Origin: Profundicola sp964553105
GTDB lineage: Bacteria; Bacteroidota; Bacteroidia; Flavobacteriales; Weeksellaceae
Reading direction: 5' to 3'
DNA: 50,820 nt
NCBI GenBank assembly: GCA_964553105.1
Contig: CAZKJO010000011.1
Span: 1 to 50,820 of the forward strand
This document shows positions 41,023-49,832 of this stretch, in pieces (position 1 is the stretch's first letter; each line of letters starts with the position of its first letter). The position numbers were made by a program, and so were the translations under genes. The notes below the pieces were generated by a model. That model was not told where the DNA came from and did no database searches. It saw nothing but the letters and a program-made list of their open reading frames with translations.

Positions 41023-41373
41023 ATGGCGAATACTAAAATAAATACTTTAAACGAGCTAAGAGCGAGAAAAGAACAACTAAAACAAGAGTTGGAAGGAGGT
41101 TTTGAAAATCCTTTTGATAATGTCAAACAACTTCTTGGGAAATACACCTCGGGTGATGCAAATCCAGTTGCTCTTTTTGATAAATCCGAAAATGGACGAA
41201 ATGAGCTTATGGATGAAGGCGTTAAAGCTATTCTAACGATTGTTGCGAGTACAGCCGTTACTAGATTTAAATTAGGCCCGATTCCAAAACTATTAATTAC
41301 AACGGGTGTTGCGATTGCTACTCCATATATAGTAGATAAAATTCAAGAAAAAATTCGTGGAAATAAGAATTAA
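41023..41373 (+). CDS. Hypothetical protein, third gene of the YtxH set
   Basis: The 116-aa protein has a charged N-terminal helix (about 5-25), a middle part, and a C-terminal region with hydrophobic segments (KAILTIVASTAVTRFK and LLITTGVAIATPYIV, about 69-105) that may lie on or in the membrane. No catalytic motif is seen. Its position 2 nt after the holin-like gene suggests that the three act together at the membrane. Confidence 0.72.
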   Translation: MANTKINTLNELRARKEQLKQELEGGFENPFDNVKQLLGKYTSGDANPVALFDKSENGRNELMDEGVKAILTIVASTAVTRFKLGPIPKLLITTGVAIATPYIVDKIQEKIRGNKN

Positions 41374-41422
41374 AAATTAAATCTTTCACGTTTTTATCAC
41401 TTCAATTCTTTACCTTTAATAC

Positions 41423-42664
41423 ATGATCGGTAATGGATTGAAGTTTTTTTATGTCTTTATTTTTATAGGGATACTTAACTATAGCCAAATTACGAGTGAT
41501 TTTCAATCTAAAAGAAATTGCTTCACGGTCCCTTTCATTGAAATTAATAATCTAATCATCTTCCCAGTTGTTCTCAATGAATCTACAGCTATGAATATGA
41601 TCTTGGATAGCGGATCTCCTTTTACCCTAATTCTAGAGACCCAAGGTTTGGATGAGCTCACCATAAAAAAAGGAAAGAATATTAGCATTGGAGGGCTGGG
41701 TCATGGGTATAGGATTGATGCTTATGATTCTCGGTTCAATCATCTAAAAGTAGGAAAGGCCACAAAAGAGGACACTAATCTTATTCTTGTCATTGATTCG
41801 CCTATCAATTTACAGAAATTCCTTGGAACACCGGTACATGGCGTTGTTGGTTACGATGTTTTAAAAGATTTTGTGGTTGAGATAAACTATACTTCTAAAA
41901 AATTAAAATTTTATAAGCACAATTATTTTTACGATAGGAAGAAACGTAAAATAAATAAGCATGAGTCTTTTCCATTAACTTTCCATGAAAGAAAGCCATA
42001 TATAAAGGCCAAAGTGGGATATAAATCCTATCATGTTGAAGAAGCTAACTTATTAGTCGATACGGGTGGTTGGGATGCCGTTTGGTGGTTTGAGCAATCT
42101 CAGCCTCAAATCCCATTACCGGCTAAAAACTATCAAGATACGCTAGGTTATGGAATCAATGGCCCAATAACGGGACATAGAAGCAAAACGGACTACATAG
42201 AGCTGGGAGAATATAGGTTTGATCGACCAACTACTAGTTTTCCGGATAGTGCATCTCTTGCTTATGCCATTTCACATGAAAGTAGAAATGGCAGTATTGG
42301 CGGAGAAATTCTAAAACGTTTTAATGTAATCTTTGATTACAAAAATCAACTTCTATATTTGAGACCGAATCTTAACTTCAAGAATGCTTTTCACTATGAT
42401 ATGAGCGGTCTTAAGTTAGAAAAACCCTTTGTTCCATTACCATTTTTAGAAATAGTATCCATTAGACCCAATTCTCCTGCATATCACAGCGGTTTAAAAA
42501 AAGGAGATTTATTGGTATCAATCAATGGTAACGATATCAAGCAAGGAGACTTGGGGATGGTAAATAAACTTTTTTCCTCTAAACCAGGTAAAAAAATAAC
42601 CGTCTCTTTATTAAGAGACGGTCAAAAGCTTTCTAAATCTTTTTATTTAAAAGAGCCGTTTTAG
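41423..42664 (+). CDS. Retropepsin-like aspartic protease with PDZ domain
   Basis: The 413-aa exported protein has an N-terminal hydrophobic signal (about 6-21). Two Asp-protease motifs are visible: LDSGSPFT with DSG at 62-64, and LLVDTGGWD with DTG at 213-215, so one chain carries both catalytic Asp residues in two related lobes. A PDZ domain fills about residues 335-413 (RPNSPAYHSGLKKGDLL). Bacterial two-Asp clan AA proteases with a PDZ domain are known in Bacteroidota; the substrate is unknown. The last codons contain the terminator of the convergent DUF1573 gene. Confidence 0.85.
   Translation: MIGNGLKFFYVFIFIGILNYSQITSDFQSKRNCFTVPFIEINNLIIFPVVLNESTAMNMILDSGSPFTLILETQGLDELTIKKGKNISIGGLGHGYRIDAYDSRFNHLKVGKATKEDTNLILVIDSPINLQKFLGTPVHGVVGYDVLKDFVVEINYTSKKLKFYKHNYFYDRKKRKINKHESFPLTFHERKPYIKAKVGYKSYHVEEANLLVDTGGWDAVWWFEQSQPQIPLPAKNYQDTLGYGINGPITGHRSKTDYIELGEYRFDRPTTSFPDSASLAYAISHESRNGSIGGEILKRFNVIFDYKNQLLYLRPNLNFKNAFHYDMSGLKLEKPFVPLPFLEIVSIRPNSPAYHSGLKKGDLLVSINGNDIKQGDLGMVNKLFSSKPGKKITVSLLRDGQKLSKSFYLKEPF
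42588..42622 (-). terminator. Terminator of the DUF1573 gene inside the protease coding region
   Basis: ACCGTCTCTT (42599-42608) and AAGAGACGGT (42613-42622) form a perfect 10-bp stem with a 4-nt loop. On the minus strand a T-rich tract follows (TTATTTTTTT). The stem encodes TVSLLRDG of the protease on the plus strand. Confidence 0.72.
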
Positions 42665-42665
42665 C

Positions 42666-43040
42666 TTATAGTTGCTCTACAACTCTACCTTTAATTCTTA
42701 CAATTTTACGTCCGTTTTCTTGTGCGTTAGAATGAACTTCAATTGTTTTGTTAAATGGTCCAACACGTTTTGTGTCATAACCAACTTTAATAGTTCCAGA
42801 TCCTCCTGGAGCAATAGGCTCTTTAGGATATTCTGCAACTGTACATCCACAAGATGGCTTAACCAATCTAATTACCAATGGTTTATCACCAGAGTTTTTA
42901 AATGTATAAGATCTCGCTCCATCTGCACCCTTTGTTATATCTCCATAGTCAATAACTTCCTGCTCAAATGCAATCTCTTGTGCTTGTAATCCTACAAATG
43001 CCACAAGAGTGAATACTAGGGAATAGAATAATTTTTTCAT
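42666..43040 (-). CDS. DUF1573 domain-containing exported protein
   Basis: The ATG at 43040 gives 124 aa with a signal peptide (MKKLFYSLVFTLVAFVGLQAQ). The mature part has the DUF1573 pattern: FEQEVIDYGDITKGA, TFKNSGDKPLVI, PSCGCTVAEYPKEPIAPG and a C-terminal RIKGRV. This is an Ig-like, beta-rich domain common in Bacteroidota, related to abnormal-spindle-like folds; function unknown. It converges with the protease gene, with a 1-nt gap between the stop codons. Confidence 0.9.
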   Translation of the reverse strand: MKKLFYSLVFTLVAFVGLQAQEIAFEQEVIDYGDITKGADGARSYTFKNSGDKPLVIRLVKPSCGCTVAEYPKEPIAPGGSGTIKVGYDTKRVGPFNKTIEVHSNAQENGRKIVRIKGRVVEQL

Positions 43041-43109
43041 AATATTTATTTTCAATTATTTTTAAAGATATTCAAATTTAAAGAAATTTTTTTTAAATCT
43101 AACTTATCT

Positions 43110-43117
43110 TACTTTTG
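43110..43117 (+). promoter_or_regulatory. -7 box of valS
   Basis: TACTTTTG matches TAnnTTTG fully and lies 38 nt before the valS ATG. No T-box or other leader element is seen. Confidence 0.55.
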
Positions 43118-43155
43118 CAACTCATGACAAAGTTACTCAAAATACATACCAATCT

Positions 43156-45771
43156 ATGAATATTCCTTCAAAGTACAACCCTAAGATTACCGAAGAAAAA
43201 TGGTATAACTTCTGGCAGGACAATGGTTTCTTTCATTCAGAGCCCGATGATCGTCCATCTTATACGATTGTAATTCCACCTCCAAACGTTACAGGTGTAC
43301 TACATATGGGGCACATGTTAAATAATACCATTCAGGATATTCTCATTAGAAAAGCCAGAATGTCAGGTTTTAATGCTTGTTGGGTTCCAGGAACAGATCA
43401 TGCTTCTATTGCAACTGAGGCAAAAGTTGTACAAAGACTTAAAGAGAAAGGTATTTCTAAGGCCGATTTAACAAGAGAAGCGTTCATGGACCATGCATGG
43501 GAATGGACGCACGAGCATGGTGGAGTAATTTTAGAACAACTTAAGAAACTAGGTGCTTCTTGTGATTGGGACAGAACCAAATTTACTTTAGACGAAGATT
43601 TATCTGCTTCTGTCATTAAAGTTTTTGTGGATCTATATAATAAAGGGCAGATTTATCGCGGCTTTAGAATGATTAACTGGGATCCACAAGCTAAAACTAA
43701 CATCTCAGACGAGGAAGTAAATCACATAGAAAAAGAAGGTAGATTATACTACGTTAACTATCCTATCGCAGGTGAAGATGGAGAGTTTATTACCATTGCA
43801 ACTACGCGACCTGAGACTATCTTAGGTGATACTGCAATTTGTGTTAATCCAAATGATGAGCGTTTTATAAAATATCATGGTAAAAATGTAGTTGTCCCTA
43901 TCGTAGGAAGATCAATTCCAATCATACAAGATGATTATGTAGACATGGAATTCGGAACGGGTGCTTTAAAAATTACACCTGCTCACGACGTAAATGACTA
44001 CGAAATCGGGAAAAGACATGATTTAGAAATCATTGACGTACTGGATGATGATGCCAATCTTAATGAGCATGGACTTCACTATCAAGGGAAAAATAGATTT
44101 GTCGTTCGTAAAGAGTTTTCTAAAGAATTAGAAGAAAAAGGTTTCTTAGCGAAGGTTGAGGATTATAAAAATAAAGTTGGAACTTCTGAAAGAACGGGCG
44201 AAGTTATTGAACCTAAATTATCAGTTCAGTGGTTTCTAAAGATGGATCAAATTACCAAACCAGCTTTGAAAGCCATTGCTGATAAAGAAATTAACTTATA
44301 TCCAGAAAAATACAAAAACACTTGGAATCACTGGTTAGAAAACACTTTCGACTGGAATATATCTCGTCAGTTGTATTGGGGGCATAGAATTCCAGCATAC
44401 TTCTACGGCGATGGAATGGAAGATTTTGTGGTTGCGACTTCTCAGGAAGAAGCTTTAAAATTAGCTCAAGAAAAATCTGGAAAGGATTTAAGTTTAGAAG
44501 ATTTACGTCAAGAAGATGATGTTTTAGACACTTGGTTCTCTTCTTGGCTGTGGCCTATTTCTGTTTTCAATGGAGTATTAGAGCCAGATAACAAAGAAAT
44601 TAACTACTATTACCCTACCCAAGATTTGGTTACAGGTCCAGATATTATTTTCTTTTGGGTTGCTAGAATGGTGATGGCAGGATATGAACTGAGAGATGAA
44701 AAACCATTTTCTAATGTTTACTTCACAGGAATTGTGAGAGATAAACAAAGAAGAAAAATGTCTAAGTCTCTAGGAAACTCACCAGATCCTATCGAATTAA
44801 TGAACAAATACGGTGCTGATGGTGTTCGTGTTGGCTTAATGTTAAGTTCTTCTGCGGGTAATGATTTGTTATTTGATGAAGATTTATGCTTGCAAGGAAG
44901 AAATTTTGCCAATAAAATTTGGAATGCTTTCCGTTTAACTCAAGGATGGGAAACCGATGATCTTGAGCAAGAAAAAGCTGCATCTACTGCCAATCAATGG
45001 TTCGAATCTAAAATGAATGAAACCATTGCAGATATGGAAGCTAATTTAGAGAAGTTCCGTATTTCTGATGCATTGATGAGCTTATATAAATTGATTTGGG
45101 ATGATTACTGCTCCACTTATTTAGAGGCCATTAAACCTGCATATCAACAGCCTATTTCTGCAGCTACACAGAGACAAGCTACAGAATTTTTAGAAAATCT
45201 GATTAAGTTATTGCATCCTTACATGCCTTTCATTACAGAAGAAATTTGGCAATTAATGGAAGATAGAAATACAGAAGATGCTTTAATTGTTGCTGACTAC
45301 CCAAAAGCCAAAGAAGTTGATTCAGATATTTTAGAGAAGTTCAACGTTTCTACGGATGTGGTTTCAGGAATTAGAAATATCAGAAATGAGAAAAACATTC
45401 CGAATAAAGAAGTTTTAGAGTTATTCACCGATAGTGATGAAACTTTCTTCGCAGAAATTATTGAGAAATTAGGAAATGTTAATTTAAATATCTCATCTGA
45501 TGTTCCTGAAAACGCTCAATCTTTCCGCGTTGGAACACAAGAATACGCTATTCCATTAGAAGGCTTTATCGACACCGAAGCCGAAATCGAAAAATTAATG
45601 GAAGAAAAGAAATATATAGAAGGTTTTTTAAATTCAGTTCGCAAAAAACTGGGCAACGAAAAGTTTGTTAATGGTGCTCCAAAAGCAGTTGTTGATGCTG
45701 AACGAAAAAAAGAAAGTGATGCATTAGAGAAGATTTCAATGATTGAGGATCAATTAACAAAGTTGAAATAA
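43156..45771 (+). CDS. valS: Valyl-tRNA synthetase
   Basis: The 871-aa enzyme joins valine to tRNA-Val. The class I signatures are HMGH (50-53) in PPPNVTGVLHMGHMLNN and KMSKS (534-538) in RRKMSKSLGN. The CP1 editing domain is present (TTRPETILGDTA), and the C-terminus has the coiled-coil arm (EIEKLMEEKKYIEGFLNSVR). Length is typical. The gene stands alone with its own promoter and terminator. Confidence 0.97.
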   Translation: MNIPSKYNPKITEEKWYNFWQDNGFFHSEPDDRPSYTIVIPPPNVTGVLHMGHMLNNTIQDILIRKARMSGFNACWVPGTDHASIATEAKVVQRLKEKGISKADLTREAFMDHAWEWTHEHGGVILEQLKKLGASCDWDRTKFTLDEDLSASVIKVFVDLYNKGQIYRGFRMINWDPQAKTNISDEEVNHIEKEGRLYYVNYPIAGEDGEFITIATTRPETILGDTAICVNPNDERFIKYHGKNVVVPIVGRSIPIIQDDYVDMEFGTGALKITPAHDVNDYEIGKRHDLEIIDVLDDDANLNEHGLHYQGKNRFVVRKEFSKELEEKGFLAKVEDYKNKVGTSERTGEVIEPKLSVQWFLKMDQITKPALKAIADKEINLYPEKYKNTWNHWLENTFDWNISRQLYWGHRIPAYFYGDGMEDFVVATSQEEALKLAQEKSGKDLSLEDLRQEDDVLDTWFSSWLWPISVFNGVLEPDNKEINYYYPTQDLVTGPDIIFFWVARMVMAGYELRDEKPFSNVYFTGIVRDKQRRKMSKSLGNSPDPIELMNKYGADGVRVGLMLSSSAGNDLLFDEDLCLQGRNFANKIWNAFRLTQGWETDDLEQEKAASTANQWFESKMNETIADMEANLEKFRISDALMSLYKLIWDDYCSTYLEAIKPAYQQPISAATQRQATEFLENLIKLLHPYMPFITEEIWQLMEDRNTEDALIVADYPKAKEVDSDILEKFNVSTDVVSGIRNIRNEKNIPNKEVLELFTDSDETFFAEIIEKLGNVNLNISSDVPENAQSFRVGTQEYAIPLEGFIDTEAEIEKLMEEKKYIEGFLNSVRKKLGNEKFVNGAPKAVVDAERKKESDALEKISMIEDQLTKLK

Positions 45772-45794
45772 TTTAAGCCAGACTAAACATAACG

Positions 45795-45829
45795 AACTGC
45801 TACAAAATTTACTTGTAGCAGTTTTTTTT
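45795..45829 (+). terminator. Rho-independent terminator after valS
   Basis: AACTGCTACAA (45795-45805) and TTGTAGCAGTT (45813-45823) form an 11-bp stem with a 7-nt loop, followed by eight T. Confidence 0.85.
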
Positions 45830-45846
45830 GGTTTAAATTTAAGTTC

Positions 45847-46773
45847 TTATTCAGATAAAAACTTCTTAAGAGGCACAAGGCTTGTCTTAGGAATTTCTTC
45901 CATAGGCACATGACCAGCCTTATCAAAAATCACCAACTTACTATTAGGCGTATTTTTATAAAACTGTTGAGCATCCTCAACAGGCAATACGTTATCCTGC
46001 TGACCCCAAAGGATTAAAATAGGCTGCTTAATTTTAGAAATCTCATCTATCCTTGGGTCAACTTTATCCCTAACAAACTCCAACGTTCTACTGATATCTA
46101 CCATAGCTTTCGTATTTCCCTCGCGCTTAATTAAATCTATGTATCTATCAACTGTTTTAGAGTGAATTCTGTCTCGATTGGCATAAACCTCTTGCACCGT
46201 TCGTTTAAAAACCGAACTAGGAGCGTAATTTCTTATCATATAATCAATTTTCGGAATTCTAGCCAATTGAGTCAATAATAGAAGCTTCTTGTTTGTAATT
46301 TTAAAACCTGCTGCATTAATTAAAATTAACTTATTTACCATGTCTGGATAATCCAAAGCAAAATTCCATGCTATGTTCCCCCCCATTGAATTACCTCCAA
46401 TAATGCATTTTTTCACTCCAAGCTTGTCCAAAAACTGCTTCAAAAAACTCGTATATTGCTTTGTGCTATAATCCGCATCTGGAAATGCTCCCGTAAGACC
46501 AAATCCTGGCAAATCCAAACGTATGATTCTATACTCATTACTCAATCTTTCTACCCACGAATTAAAAGTATATAGATGAGCCCCAAACCCATGTAGCAAT
46601 ATCAAAGGAGCCTTATCATCCACAATACCTTCATCGCGATAATGCACCTCCATTTTATTCATCTTTAAAAACTGAGAAGGAGTTTGAGCGTATTTATCTT
46701 TAAGATCATCTATACCCAATGGTTTTTTAGCACTAAAATTAAATTTGATCATCCTACTTTGAACTAAGTTCAT
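45847..46773 (-). CDS. Alpha/beta hydrolase
   Basis: The 308-aa protein has the alpha/beta hydrolase pattern: oxyanion HGFG (61-64), LDLPGFGLT, the nucleophile S129 in GGNSMGGN, the acid Asp in LWGQQDNVLP, and H288 in AGHVPMEE. It resembles meta-cleavage hydrolase or esterase types. There is no clear signal peptide. The substrate cannot be predicted. It converges with valS and diverges from the small gene at 46932. Confidence 0.9.
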   Translation of the reverse strand: MNLVQSRMIKFNFSAKKPLGIDDLKDKYAQTPSQFLKMNKMEVHYRDEGIVDDKAPLILLHGFGAHLYTFNSWVERLSNEYRIIRLDLPGFGLTGAFPDADYSTKQYTSFLKQFLDKLGVKKCIIGGNSMGGNIAWNFALDYPDMVNKLILINAAGFKITNKKLLLLTQLARIPKIDYMIRNYAPSSVFKRTVQEVYANRDRIHSKTVDRYIDLIKREGNTKAMVDISRTLEFVRDKVDPRIDEISKIKQPILILWGQQDNVLPVEDAQQFYKNTPNSKLVIFDKAGHVPMEEIPKTSLVPLKKFLSE

Positions 46774-46916
46774 TTTAACTTATAAATATAAATTTACTGC
46801 AAATTCAAGTCCTATTTACTCAATATAATAAGTTTAAATCAAAACTTAAGAATTCCTTTAACTTTAAAATTAGATGCAAGGCTTCGCAAAGTTCAAGTCA
46901 ACTCATCTAAAATTCT

Positions 46917-46924
46917 TATCTTTG
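46917..46924 (+). promoter_or_regulatory. -7 box directly before the 107-aa gene
   Basis: TATCTTTG is a full match, with only 7 nt to the ATG at 46932, so the transcript would have no leader or a leader of a few bases. Confidence 0.55.
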
Positions 46925-46931
46925 TTGTGAT

Positions 46932-47255
46932 ATGAGCAAACTTTTTAAAGGACATACAACGCGCAAGTTTAATTATATTCCTCGCTATTATGACAAGGAG
47001 AATAACGACCTGATTTACAATCGAATTGGCGATGGTAAGTTTGCGCAAAATTATGTGAGAAAAAAGAAAATGTTGGGAAATCAAGAATTAGATAATGAAA
47101 AGCGAATTGATTTTTCGAGTTACAGAGTTCGCCCCAAAAGAAGTAAAGCTACGCCTCAATTTAATACCATGATAATTTTGGTAGCACTCATGCTTTTGCT
47201 AGCTATCATCTGGATTATTACCAACCCCAACTTTACCAATATATTTAGCGAATGA
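46932..47255 (+). CDS. Small membrane-anchored protein upstream of mutL
   Basis: The 107-aa protein has a basic N-terminal part (KGHTTRKFNYIPRYYDKEN) and one C-terminal membrane helix (about 78-98, MIILVALMLLLAIIWIIT). Homologues in Flavobacteriia are often mislabelled riboflavin synthase subunit beta; nothing in the sequence supports that. Its stop overlaps the mutL ATG (ATGA), so the pair is translationally coupled. Function unknown. Confidence 0.72.
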   Translation: MSKLFKGHTTRKFNYIPRYYDKENNDLIYNRIGDGKFAQNYVRKKKMLGNQELDNEKRIDFSSYRVRPKRSKATPQFNTMIILVALMLLLAIIWIITNPNFTNIFSE

Positions 47256-49030
47256 GTGATGTGATTCGATTATTGCCTGACCATGTAGCTAACCAAATTG
47301 CTGCGGGTGAGGTAGTACAACGACCTGCGTCTGTGGTAAAAGAATTACTAGAAAATGCCATCGACGCTAAGGCAACTTCAATTCAATTAATTGTAAAAGA
47401 GGCCGGCCGCCAATCTATTCAGGTGATTGACAACGGTATCGGAATGTCGGTTACCGATGCGCGCATGGCATTTGAGCGACATGCAACCTCTAAAATTTCG
47501 ACTACAGATGATATTTTCCACATCCATACCAAAGGTTTTCGTGGAGAGGCTTTGGCTTCGATCGCTGCAGTTGCACAAGTTGAACTAAAAACCAAGCAAG
47601 AAGAGGAGGAAGTTGGTCATTTATTGAGAATTCATGGCGGAGAAGTTAAGGCTCAAGAAGCTACCGTGACGCCAACCGGAACGATGATAACGGTAAATAA
47701 TCTTTTCTTTAATGTACCGGCAAGAAGAAATTTCCTGAAATCGAACCAAGTAGAGTTTCGTCACATTATGGACGAGTTTCATCGTGTAGCTCTATCTCAT
47801 GAAGATATAGATTTTAGTTTAATCCATAATGACAATGAGGTTTTCAGGCTTAATAGAACTCATTTAGCACAAAGAATTTTACATGTTTTCGGCAAAAAAC
47901 TAGAAGGTCAATTAATACCCATTTCGGAAACAACCGATATCGTTAAATTATCCGGATTTATTGGAAAACCAAGCACCGCAAAGAAATCTCGCGGTGAGCA
48001 ATTTTTCTTTGTAAACCATAGGTATATCAGGAGTGGATATATGCATAAAGCAATTCAAAATGCTTTTGAAAATTTAATTGCTCCAGGAGAGCATCCTACT
48101 TATTTTATTTTCATGGAAATCGATCCAGAAAATATAGATATAAATATTCACCCAAGTAAGACAGAAATTAAATTTGTAGAAGAAGCAGCTATTTATGCTC
48201 AACTTAGAGCTGCAACTAAACATGCTTTAGGACAGTTTCAAGTGACTCCAACTATAAATTTCGATCAACCGGATTGGGATTTACCTATTGCGAATAAACA
48301 AAAGGAAATAAAAGCCCCGCAAATAAACGTGGATAGAAATTATAATCCTTTTCAAACACAGCCTAAATCAACATATATACCCTCTACTCCATCTCCCAAG
48401 CCAGGTGGATCCTATAGTTATTATGAGTTAGAAAAAGAGCCCGATCCAACTCAGGTTTTCTTCCCAGAAAAGGAAGAGTCTAAAACCCATCAGTTAATGC
48501 AATGGCAAAATTCCTACATTATTACAGAGTATGCAGGAGAGCTTATCATAATAGATCAACATAGAGCGCATCAGAGTATTTTATATCAATCATTTATAAA
48601 GAAAAGCAAGGGTAATATATTGAGTCAGCAACTACTGTTTCCGATTGAAATAGATTTATCTAAAAATGAATCCTTAAAAGTAAAAGACGCAGAGCAATAT
48701 TGGATTTCATTCGGTTTTGACTTAGAAATTGAGCAAGAATTCTTAAGAATTAAAGCTATTCCAGGAGATTTACAATCCGACATGATAACACCATTATTCA
48801 CAGATTTTTTATCCGCTGATTTAGATATTGAGGAGGTTGAATACAGTTCTATCCTAGCTAAATTTATGGCCAAGGCGGCGGCAATAAGAAAGGGCACGGC
48901 CATTACACGCGAAAAGTTACACGATCTGGTGCAACAACTATTTGCACTAGAGCAGTTTAATTATACGCCCTTTGGAAAAGTAATTTATAAATCCTTTACT
49001 TTGCGGGACATCAAAAAGCAATTAGACTAA
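47252..49030 (+). CDS. mutL: DNA mismatch repair protein MutL
   Basis: The 592-aa protein links MutS recognition to strand cutting and removal. The GHKL ATPase part is intact: KELLENAIDA with the catalytic Glu, DNGIGM, and GFRGEALASIA. The C-terminal dimer region is shorter on motifs: the endonuclease site DQHA(x)2E(x)4E reads DQHRAHQSILYQ, with Gln in both Glu positions, and the CPHGRP block is replaced by TPFGKV. A metal-dependent nicking activity is therefore doubtful. It overlaps the upstream gene and is followed 28 nt later by two rhomboid genes. Confidence 0.96.
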   Translation: MSDVIRLLPDHVANQIAAGEVVQRPASVVKELLENAIDAKATSIQLIVKEAGRQSIQVIDNGIGMSVTDARMAFERHATSKISTTDDIFHIHTKGFRGEALASIAAVAQVELKTKQEEEEVGHLLRIHGGEVKAQEATVTPTGTMITVNNLFFNVPARRNFLKSNQVEFRHIMDEFHRVALSHEDIDFSLIHNDNEVFRLNRTHLAQRILHVFGKKLEGQLIPISETTDIVKLSGFIGKPSTAKKSRGEQFFFVNHRYIRSGYMHKAIQNAFENLIAPGEHPTYFIFMEIDPENIDINIHPSKTEIKFVEEAAIYAQLRAATKHALGQFQVTPTINFDQPDWDLPIANKQKEIKAPQINVDRNYNPFQTQPKSTYIPSTPSPKPGGSYSYYELEKEPDPTQVFFPEKEESKTHQLMQWQNSYIITEYAGELIIIDQHRAHQSILYQSFIKKSKGNILSQQLLFPIEIDLSKNESLKVKDAEQYWISFGFDLEIEQEFLRIKAIPGDLQSDMITPLFTDFLSADLDIEEVEYSSILAKFMAKAAAIRKGTAITREKLHDLVQQLFALEQFNYTPFGKVIYKSFTLRDIKKQLD

Positions 49031-49058
49031 TTTACTGGTCTTTAATAACTAAAATTCT

Positions 49059-49832
49059 ATGTTTCAAAATATACCAACCATTACAAAGAATTTGCTGATT
49101 ATAAATGCATTATTCTTTTTAGCCAAATTCGTTTTTGGTGCAACGGGTTATAATTTAGATGTATTTTTCGGTGCCTTTTATCCAGAGTCAGTTAATTTTA
49201 AAAGTTATCAAATTATAAGTCACATGTTTATGCATGGTGATACTATGCACTTTTTCTTTAACATGTTTGCGCTGTGGATGTTTGGTAGCGCTGTAGAGAA
49301 AGCCTTGGGTGAAAAAAGATATATCATCCTTTATTTCGTAGCAGGTTTGGGAGCTTTTGCTCTTTTCAACCTCACCAATTACTTCTCTATGAACGAGTTT
49401 AAAGATGCGGTAGCGAATCAAGGATTAATTGAATCAGTGAACCAATTCGCAAAATTAGAAGTTTTGGGAGGAAGCACATCTGACCAAATTAATAATAATT
49501 ATAATACTTGGCTTCAAGCTAATAATACAGGAGCTTCCACCGCCAACCAAGAGCTTTTCCTAGGTTACTCCATTCCTATGGTAGGTGCTTCGGGAGCTAT
49601 ATTTGGTGTGTTGGTAGCCTTTGGAATGATGTTCCCAAATGCTATTTTAATGCTGATTTTCCCTCCGATTCCATTAAAAGCCAAATATTTTATTCCTATT
49701 TACATTATTATCGAACTTTATTTAGCAGTACAGGCACATCCAGGCGACAATGTGGCACATTATGCACATTTGGGTGGTGCTTTGCTAGGCTTTATAATGA
49801 TTAGATACTGGAAAAAAACAAGTTTGAATTAA
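49059..49832 (+). CDS. Rhomboid family intramembrane serine protease (first copy)
   Basis: The 257-aa protein has six or more membrane helices and the catalytic pair Ser 178 in GASGAIFG and His 237 in AHLGGALLG. The HMFMHGDTMHFFFNM segment with the conserved His and Asn is also present. A 55-residue loop between helices 3 and 4 (about 105-165) is rich in Asn and Gln. Rhomboids cut membrane proteins within the bilayer. Its stop overlaps the start of the second rhomboid as TAATG. Confidence 0.93.
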   Translation: MFQNIPTITKNLLIINALFFLAKFVFGATGYNLDVFFGAFYPESVNFKSYQIISHMFMHGDTMHFFFNMFALWMFGSAVEKALGEKRYIILYFVAGLGAFALFNLTNYFSMNEFKDAVANQGLIESVNQFAKLEVLGGSTSDQINNNYNTWLQANNTGASTANQELFLGYSIPMVGASGAIFGVLVAFGMMFPNAILMLIFPPIPLKAKYFIPIYIIIELYLAVQAHPGDNVAHYAHLGGALLGFIMIRYWKKTSLN

